Positions 4,971-9,698 of a stretch of 9,698 bases of DNA are shown here, in pieces. The translations under genes and the position numbers were made by a program. The stretch is taken from positions 1 to 9,698 of the forward strand of contig JAHJMH010000059.1 in the NCBI GenBank assembly GCA_018821425.1, read 5' to 3'. How positions within the stretch are numbered: the first letter of the stretch is position 1; every line of letters starts with the position of its first letter. Source of the DNA: Nanobdellota archaeon. Lineage in GTDB: Archaea > Nanobdellota > Nanobdellia > Pacearchaeales > GW2011-AR1. The notes under the pieces were generated by a model. It ran no database searches, was not told the DNA's origin, and saw nothing but the letters and a program-made list of their open reading frames with translations.

Positions 4971-7496
4971 ATGGTAAAAACGGACTTCATCCCATTAGAT
5001 TACGACAACTTCGATTTCAATGGGAAGAACTACATACGGATGATTGGAAGAAACAGCAAAGGAAAAAGCTTGTGTGTAATAGACACTTGTCAGGTGTACC
5101 TCTGGGCAGTTCTGAAATCTCCCCTGGCGTTAAGCAAGGAGAAAATCAACTCTTTAATTGAAAAAATAAAAAAGATACAACTTGACATCAAAGGCAGAAA
5201 AACAAAAGTTGAGAACGTTGAAATTCATGAAAAAAAATTCCTCGGTCGCAGCGTCAAGGCGTTGAAAATTTTCGCAACAAATTACAAAGACCTTCATGGC
5301 ATTGCGAGCGAACTTGATTTCAAAGAAATAGAATGTCGAAGAGGCCACGACCTCGGATTTGTCACCCATTACATAATCGAGAAAAAGATTTCTCCATTAA
5401 ATTGGTATGAGATCTCGGGAGAATTCGCTGGTGCAGAATTCCAAGGAATAGAAAACCTTGACGTAGACTCATGCATAGTTCTTGAATCTTCGAAAGAAAT
5501 TCCTCTTGAGAAGGCGCCTAATTTCAAACCAAAAGTTCTTTCGTACGACATCGAAACTGATGGCATAAAAATCGGCGAGGGAGAAATATTAATGGTCTCT
5601 CTTTCGGGAGAAAAATTCAAAAAAGTTATAACTTGGAAGAAATCCGAAAGCGTTTCGAATAGGCGAGTAGGAAACAAAAAGGCAGTTCTCGATTACGTTG
5701 AATATGTAAAAGACGAAGCTGAACTTATAGAAAAGTTTGTTGAAAGTGTCAAAGAGTTTTCTCCCGATTTTCTCGTTGGCTATTTCTCCGACGGTTTTGA
5801 CCTTCCATATTTGAGAGCACGAGCTCAAAAACTCGGAGTTCCTTTGGCATTGGGCATTGACGGAAGCCAACCCAGATTTTCGCGAAGCGGAGTTCGCGGA
5901 GGTTTCACCGCAAAAATTTCGGGAGTAGTTCACATTGACATCCTAAAATTCATACAAACTGCCTACTCACAATACATGCAATCCGAAACTCTCTCACTGA
6001 AAGAAGTATCAAAAGAATTTCTCGGCGACACAAAAAAAGATTTCAAAATTGAACACTCCTCAAAAATTCAAACGAGCAAACACTGGGAGGAATATTATGA
6101 ATACTGCCTTCAAGATTCCTTCCTCACCCTTGGACTGTTCGAAAAAATGTGGCAGGACCTTTTAGGTTTCACTCATGTAATTCAAGAACCAATCTTCGAC
6201 ATCTCAAGGAATGGAATGTCTTCAAATGTTGAGGATTTCCTGATTCATAATTTAGAGAGATTCAACGAAATTCCAGAGAAAAGACCGACGCACGATGAAA
6301 TCGGCTCGCGAAGACAAAGAGAAAAATACGTCGGCGCGTTCGTCTTCGAACCGATACCCGGACTTTACGAAAATATATCTGTCTTCGATTTTACAAGTTT
6401 TTGGCCAAGTATAATAGTAACTTTCAATCTTTCAAAATCGACTCTGCTTAAACAAAAAGAAAAGAATTCAGTTGAAGCTGAAGTCCTTGATAAAAAAGTT
6501 TATTTCACGAAAACTCCAGGATTTTTTCCTGAATTATTAAAAGAAATTGTTTTGAAAAGAAAACAATACAAAAAAGAACTCGCTCAATCAAAAACCCAAG
6601 ATGCAATAAAAAAAGCGAGAAGCAATGCTTACAAGCTCCTCGCAAACGCGTCCTATGGTTACATGGGATTCTTCGGCGCAAGATATTATTGTCCTGAAGC
6701 TTCCGGCGCAGCGACGGCAATAAGCAGAAGATTCATAAAAGAAACTATCGACAAAATCGACCACGCAGGTTACAAAACAATTTATTCCGACACAGATTCC
6801 ATCGCCCTCCTCATGAACAAAAGAAAAGAATCCCAGATTCTTAAGTTTCTTGAAAAATTAAACTCAGACCTCCCTGGAATAATGGAACTCGAACTCGAAG
6901 GTTTTTTCAAGAGAGGAATCTGGGTAACAAAACGCGCCGGGGGAATTGGTGCGAAAAAGAAGTATGCTCTAATTGACAAAAAAGGTAAACTTAAAATTCG
7001 CGGCTTCGAAACGGTCAGAAGAGATTGGTGCCCCTTGGCTCGTCAAGTCCAAAATAATATTATAAGACAAGTTCTCGAAGATGGAAATGAGAAGCAGTCC
7101 TTAAAATATGTTAAAGAAATTGTGAAAAAAATAAAGCAAAGAGGGGTTGATAAAAAAGATTTGATAATAAAAACTATGCTCCAGAAACCTCTTGATGAAT
7201 ACAAGGCAATTTCCCCTCATGTCATAGCCGCGAGAAAAATGAAAGACCTGGGATTGCCTTCTTCAGTAGGAAGTTTAATTGAATATTACATCTCCGAGCC
7301 CGCCGGCGTTCGAGGCATGAAAAAGGCGCTCGTGCGAGATAGGGTAAAACTTCCCGGCGAACCTGGAGAATATGATATAGATTATTATCTTGAACACCAA
7401 ATTCTGCCTGCAGTCGAAAACATCTTCCAAGTTTTTGATGTAAACATAAAAGAAGTTCTTGACGGAAAAAGACAAACGACACTGGGGGATTTTTAG
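4971..7496 (+). CDS. polB: Family B DNA polymerase with proofreading exonuclease
   Basis: 841 residues, slightly longer than the ~775 of euryarchaeal replicative PolB; no intein. The 3'-5' exonuclease has Exo I (SYDIETD, D193 and E195), Exo II (SDGFDLPY, D277) and Exo III (Y378 to D382). The linker has YVGA in place of the usual YxGG. Polymerase motifs follow: A (DFTSFWPSI, D473), B (KLLANASYG, 555-563), C (YSDTDS, D607 and D609) and KKKY (662-665). The C-terminus is a PIP-box-like QTTLGDF for PCNA binding. Motif A carries W478 where family B enzymes normally have the steric-gate Tyr. Residues matching the uracil-sensing pocket of Pyrococcus PolB also differ (P36 to V42, P90 to S94, V93 to A97, by eye). 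It probably serves as a replicative or repair polymerase with the PIP-box FEN1 encoded nearby. Confidence 0.97.
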   Translation: MVKTDFIPLDYDNFDFNGKNYIRMIGRNSKGKSLCVIDTCQVYLWAVLKSPLALSKEKINSLIEKIKKIQLDIKGRKTKVENVEIHEKKFLGRSVKALKIFATNYKDLHGIASELDFKEIECRRGHDLGFVTHYIIEKKISPLNWYEISGEFAGAEFQGIENLDVDSCIVLESSKEIPLEKAPNFKPKVLSYDIETDGIKIGEGEILMVSLSGEKFKKVITWKKSESVSNRRVGNKKAVLDYVEYVKDEAELIEKFVESVKEFSPDFLVGYFSDGFDLPYLRARAQKLGVPLALGIDGSQPRFSRSGVRGGFTAKISGVVHIDILKFIQTAYSQYMQSETLSLKEVSKEFLGDTKKDFKIEHSSKIQTSKHWEEYYEYCLQDSFLTLGLFEKMWQDLLGFTHVIQEPIFDISRNGMSSNVEDFLIHNLERFNEIPEKRPTHDEIGSRRQREKYVGAFVFEPIPGLYENISVFDFTSFWPSIIVTFNLSKSTLLKQKEKNSVEAEVLDKKVYFTKTPGFFPELLKEIVLKRKQYKKELAQSKTQDAIKKARSNAYKLLANASYGYMGFFGARYYCPEASGAATAISRRFIKETIDKIDHAGYKTIYSDTDSIALLMNKRKESQILKFLEKLNSDLPGIMELELEGFFKRGIWVTKRAGGIGAKKKYALIDKKGKLKIRGFETVRRDWCPLARQVQNNIIRQVLEDGNEKQSLKYVKEIVKKIKQRGVDKKDLIIKTMLQKPLDEYKAISPHVIAARKMKDLGLPSSVGSLIEYYISEPAGVRGMKKALVRDRVKLPGEPGEYDIDYYLEHQILPAVENIFQVFDVNIKEVLDGKRQTTLGDF

Positions 7497-8102
7497 ATGA
7501 TGATAAAAGAACTTCTACACGAACTGAAACATCATGCACCATTTACTATAGCGGCAACAATAATCGCGATAGGAATTGCACTCGTTGTAGAATATTATTT
7601 CAAATCAAATATTTCGGAAAATCTTTTTGAAATTCTTCATCCATTACACATCATAGCCTCCGCAATGGTTACTACTAGAATTTTTTATAAATACAAACCC
7701 AAACTTATCCCTGCTTTACTCGTCGGAATCTCGGGAGCAATAATCATTGGAAGTCTTAGCGATGTCATTCTCCCTTGGATGGGTGGAAACTTGTTCAACC
7801 TAAAAACAATTTTTCACCTTCCAATAATTGAAGCACCAACTCTTATTCTTGCTTCTGCTTTAATCGGCAGTTTGGTTGGAGCGACGACAAAAATAACAAA
7901 GATGTCCCATTTCGCCCACGTGGGGTTATCCGTTTTCGCTAGCTTGTTCTATCTAATGGCGTTCAGCGCAACATTCAGCGCAATCTATTTAATTGGAGTG
8001 ATTGTAATAGTAATCGTAGCAGTAATAATCCCTTGCTGTGTGAGCGACATACTCTATCCTTTCTTTTTCCTCGGAAAAAAAATAAAACATTGCAATTGCT
8101 AA
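7497..8102 (+). CDS. Polytopic membrane protein of unknown function
   Basis: 201 residues and strongly hydrophobic, with about five or six membrane helices (roughly 15-34, 43-63, 70-93, 112-131, 138-160 and 162-192). I do not recognise the family. Polar residues within or near helices stand out: H48 and H51 (HPLH), D89 (SLSDVILPW), H107, E112, H138 and H141 (SHFAH), and D184 after C180-C181 (PCCVSD). A buried His/Asp set like this could bind a metal or carry protons, but that is inference. The short tail is basic and ends HCNC. The gene starts directly after the polB TAG with no spacer (ATG 7497 or 7500, both followed by an Ile codon) and ends 1 nt before the methyltransferase gene, so it is almost certainly cotranscribed with both. 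Confidence 0.88.
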   Translation: MMIKELLHELKHHAPFTIAATIIAIGIALVVEYYFKSNISENLFEILHPLHIIASAMVTTRIFYKYKPKLIPALLVGISGAIIIGSLSDVILPWMGGNLFNLKTIFHLPIIEAPTLILASALIGSLVGATTKITKMSHFAHVGLSVFASLFYLMAFSATFSAIYLIGVIVIVIVAVIIPCCVSDILYPFFFLGKKIKHCNC

Positions 8103-8103
8103 A

Positions 8104-9096
8104 ATGAGAATTGAATTAAAACCACTTTTGGAAGAAAGAATGAAAAAACTTCTTGGAAAGGAGTTCCCAGATTACATAAAATCAATTGAAACCGAGCCGC
8201 CGCGATCAATCCGTTGCAACACATTAAAAATTTCTCCCGAGAAATTAAAAATGCGACTTGAATCTCAAGGTTGGAAAATCAAACAGCCATTCAAAGATTT
8301 TCCAAAAATAATGATTGTTGAAGGAAAGCTTACCACTCTTGAGGGGGAGGGCGGGGAACTAGAACCATTAAATCCGGGAGAACTCGGCAGGAGTTTGGAA
8401 CACGTTTTGGGGTATTATTACGTTCAAGAGCTAGCAAGTATGCTCCCTGTAATCGCGCTCGCTCCGAAACCGGGAGAAAGAGTTCTTGATTTATGCGCGG
8501 CTCCAGGAAGTAAGACAACTCAAATGGCATCCAAAATGGAAAATATCGGAACGATAATTGCTAACGAGGTAACCCTCGGCAGAGTAAAAATACTCGCGTC
8601 AAACATGGAAAGATGTGGCGTCGCAAACGCGATGATAACAAAAAAGGAAGGAGCATCACTTTGCAGAAGTCTTGGAATCCAAGGAATTCGATTCGATAAA
8701 ATTTTAATTGACGCACCTTGCTCCGGCGAAGGCACATTAAGAACCTCAAAAATGACCTCAAAAATGTGGAACATTAACACTGTAAAAAAACTCTCAGGAG
8801 TACAAAAGAATCTCCTCATAAATGCACTTGAAATTCTAAAACTCAACGGAGAAATCGTATACAGCACCTGCACTCACGCACCAGAAGAAAATGAAGAGGT
8901 CGTAGATTTCATTTTAGAAAAATTCAAAGACGAAATAAAAATAGAAACTATAAAACTACCAGTTAAATGTCGTGAGGGTATTTGCGGATGGGAAGACAAA
9001 AAATTGGATTCTCAAGTAAAAAAATCGTGTAGAATCTATCCTCAAGACAACGATACCGAGGGATTCTTCATTGCGAAATTCAAAAAAATAAAATGA
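8104..9096 (+). CDS. NOL1/NOP2/Sun-family RNA cytosine-C5 methyltransferase
   Basis: 330 residues, similar to single-domain archaeal NSUN enzymes such as the tRNA m5C methyltransferase. It transfers a methyl group from S-adenosylmethionine to C5 of cytosine in tRNA or rRNA. An N-terminal RNA-binding part (RCNTLKI, 37-43) leads to HVLGYYYVQELASMLP (100-115), then the SAM-binding motif I (LDLCAAPGSKT, 128-138). The two cysteines are present: C206 in motif IV (DAPCSGEGT), for product release, and C256 in motif VI (STCT), the catalytic nucleophile. The C-terminus (RIYPQDNDTEGFF) is typical. No PUA domain is fused, so the exact RNA target (tRNA or rRNA) cannot be set from sequence. It lies 1 nt after the membrane protein gene and overlaps the next gene by ATGA, in the polB run. 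Confidence 0.95.
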   Translation: MRIELKPLLEERMKKLLGKEFPDYIKSIETEPPRSIRCNTLKISPEKLKMRLESQGWKIKQPFKDFPKIMIVEGKLTTLEGEGGELEPLNPGELGRSLEHVLGYYYVQELASMLPVIALAPKPGERVLDLCAAPGSKTTQMASKMENIGTIIANEVTLGRVKILASNMERCGVANAMITKKEGASLCRSLGIQGIRFDKILIDAPCSGEGTLRTSKMTSKMWNINTVKKLSGVQKNLLINALEILKLNGEIVYSTCTHAPEENEEVVDFILEKFKDEIKIETIKLPVKCREGICGWEDKKLDSQVKKSCRIYPQDNDTEGFFIAKFKKIK

Positions 9097-9698
9097 ATCG
9101 CAAAACAAAAATAATCGCAACGATCGGCCCATCGAGCGATCACATCAGAATCATAAAGAGGATGGAAAAGGCAGGAATGAACATCGCAAGAATAAATACA
9201 AAATACACAAACAAAAGAGAATTTGAAAAGCTCTTAAAAATTTTGAAAAAAGTGAAAGTCGAAATTCTTCTAGATATAAAAAACGTCGAATTTCTTAAAT
9301 GGATAAATCCTCACGAATATGATTATCTTGCAATCTCATTCGCTTCCTCAGGAAAACAAATAAAAAAAATACGCTCCCTTTTACATTCAAAAAAAGTAAA
9401 AATAATTTCGAAGATAGAAAACAAAAAAGGCTTGAGAAACTTTGACTCAATTCTTAAGGAAAGCGATGGAATTATGATTGCGCGAGGCGATCTTTCTGAA
9501 AATGTTCCCTTCGAAAAAATTCCAATGATTCAAAAAATGCTCATCAAAAAATGTAACAAAAAGGGCAAAATCGCAATCACTGCGACGGAAATGTTGATGT
9601 CCATGGTGAAACATAAATCTCCCGAAAAATCGGAAATAACAGATATAGCTAATGCTGTTCTCGACGGCTCGGATATGGTTATGCTCTCTGAAGAAACC
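9093..9698 (+). CDS. pyk: Pyruvate kinase-like protein lacking the B domain, 3'-partial
   Basis: 202 codons are visible and the frame runs off the right edge. Pyruvate kinase makes pyruvate and ATP from phosphoenolpyruvate and ADP. Recognisable parts are the start (KTKIIATIGPSS, 4-15), AGMNIARIN (27-35), ILLDIK (58-63), SKIEN (106-110, with Lys and Mg-ligand Glu), SDGIMIARGDL (124-134, Mg-ligand Asp) and ITATEMLMSM (162-171, Thr). The usual ~100-residue B (lid) domain after LLDTKGPEIR is missing: ILLDIKNVEF passes within 11 residues to YDYLAISFA of the second half of the barrel. NFSHG has become NTKYT, RPTRAE has become SPEKSE, and MLSGET has become MLSEET. Activity may be reduced, altered or absent. 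The start overlaps the methyltransferase stop (ATGA), showing operon membership. Confidence 0.88.
   Translation, partial: MNRKTKIIATIGPSSDHIRIIKRMEKAGMNIARINTKYTNKREFEKLLKILKKVKVEILLDIKNVEFLKWINPHEYDYLAISFASSGKQIKKIRSLLHSKKVKIISKIENKKGLRNFDSILKESDGIMIARGDLSENVPFEKIPMIQKMLIKKCNKKGKIAITATEMLMSMVKHKSPEKSEITDIANAVLDGSDMVMLSEET

Noticed and set aside
5369..5933. Two minus-strand open frames opposite polB
   Set aside because: Both are antisense shadows of the exonuclease domain with no recognisable features.
8339..8357. G-rich tract (GAGGGGGAGGGCGGGG) as a possible G-quadruplex
   Set aside because: It is coding sequence for a Gly/Glu-rich loop of the methyltransferase, and regularly spaced G-runs are too few to support a structural claim.

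Overview
The window looks like an AT-rich archaeal chromosome, most probably from a small-genome DPANN-type lineage (Pacearchaeota/Woesearchaeota-like; this placement is an inference). The support is an archaeal flap endonuclease FEN1 and an archaeal family B DNA polymerase, both ending in PCNA-binding (PIP-box) tails; TATA-box promoters set a nearly constant 29 nt before the start codon, which implies leaderless mRNAs; almost no Shine-Dalgarno sites; tightly packed genes; and an archaeal-size NSUN-type RNA methyltransferase. No tRNA, rRNA, CRISPR array or transposase is visible, and no stretch longer than 300 bases lacks a gene.

Layout, left to right. (1) 1-2767, plus strand: a small two-helix membrane protein that may continue off the left edge, then a reading frame running from 503 to 2767 broken once by an in-frame TAG at 932-934. 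Both sides of the TAG share the same helical repeat (LTPE[DE]-type), so it looks like one roughly 750-residue protein with a Gly/Ala-rich hydrophobic N-terminus and a long charged, repetitive helical body. Its function is not recognised. (2) 2764-3520, minus strand: a vapBC-like toxin-antitoxin pair (ribbon-helix-helix antitoxin and PIN nuclease) lying between two direct copies of the last ~33 bp of the fen gene, 720 bp apart. This suggests a small cassette that integrated at the fen 3' end and restored the gene. A palindrome between the antitoxin TATA box and start is a good candidate autoregulatory operator. (3) 3484-4879, minus strand: fen (complete, all metal ligands present) and a small unrecognised protein with its own promoter. 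(4) 4971-9698, plus strand: a compact four-gene run, polB, a polytopic membrane protein, an NSUN RNA m5C methyltransferase and a pyruvate-kinase-like gene. The junctions are 0 nt, 1 nt and a 4-nt ATGA overlap, so one leaderless promoter before polB probably drives all four.

The main points of interest are the fen 3'-end duplication around the toxin-antitoxin module, the TAG-split repetitive protein, a pyruvate kinase homologue missing the lid (B) domain and several substrate motifs, a Trp at the steric-gate position of PolB, and the TATA spacing rule, which revises two start codons.
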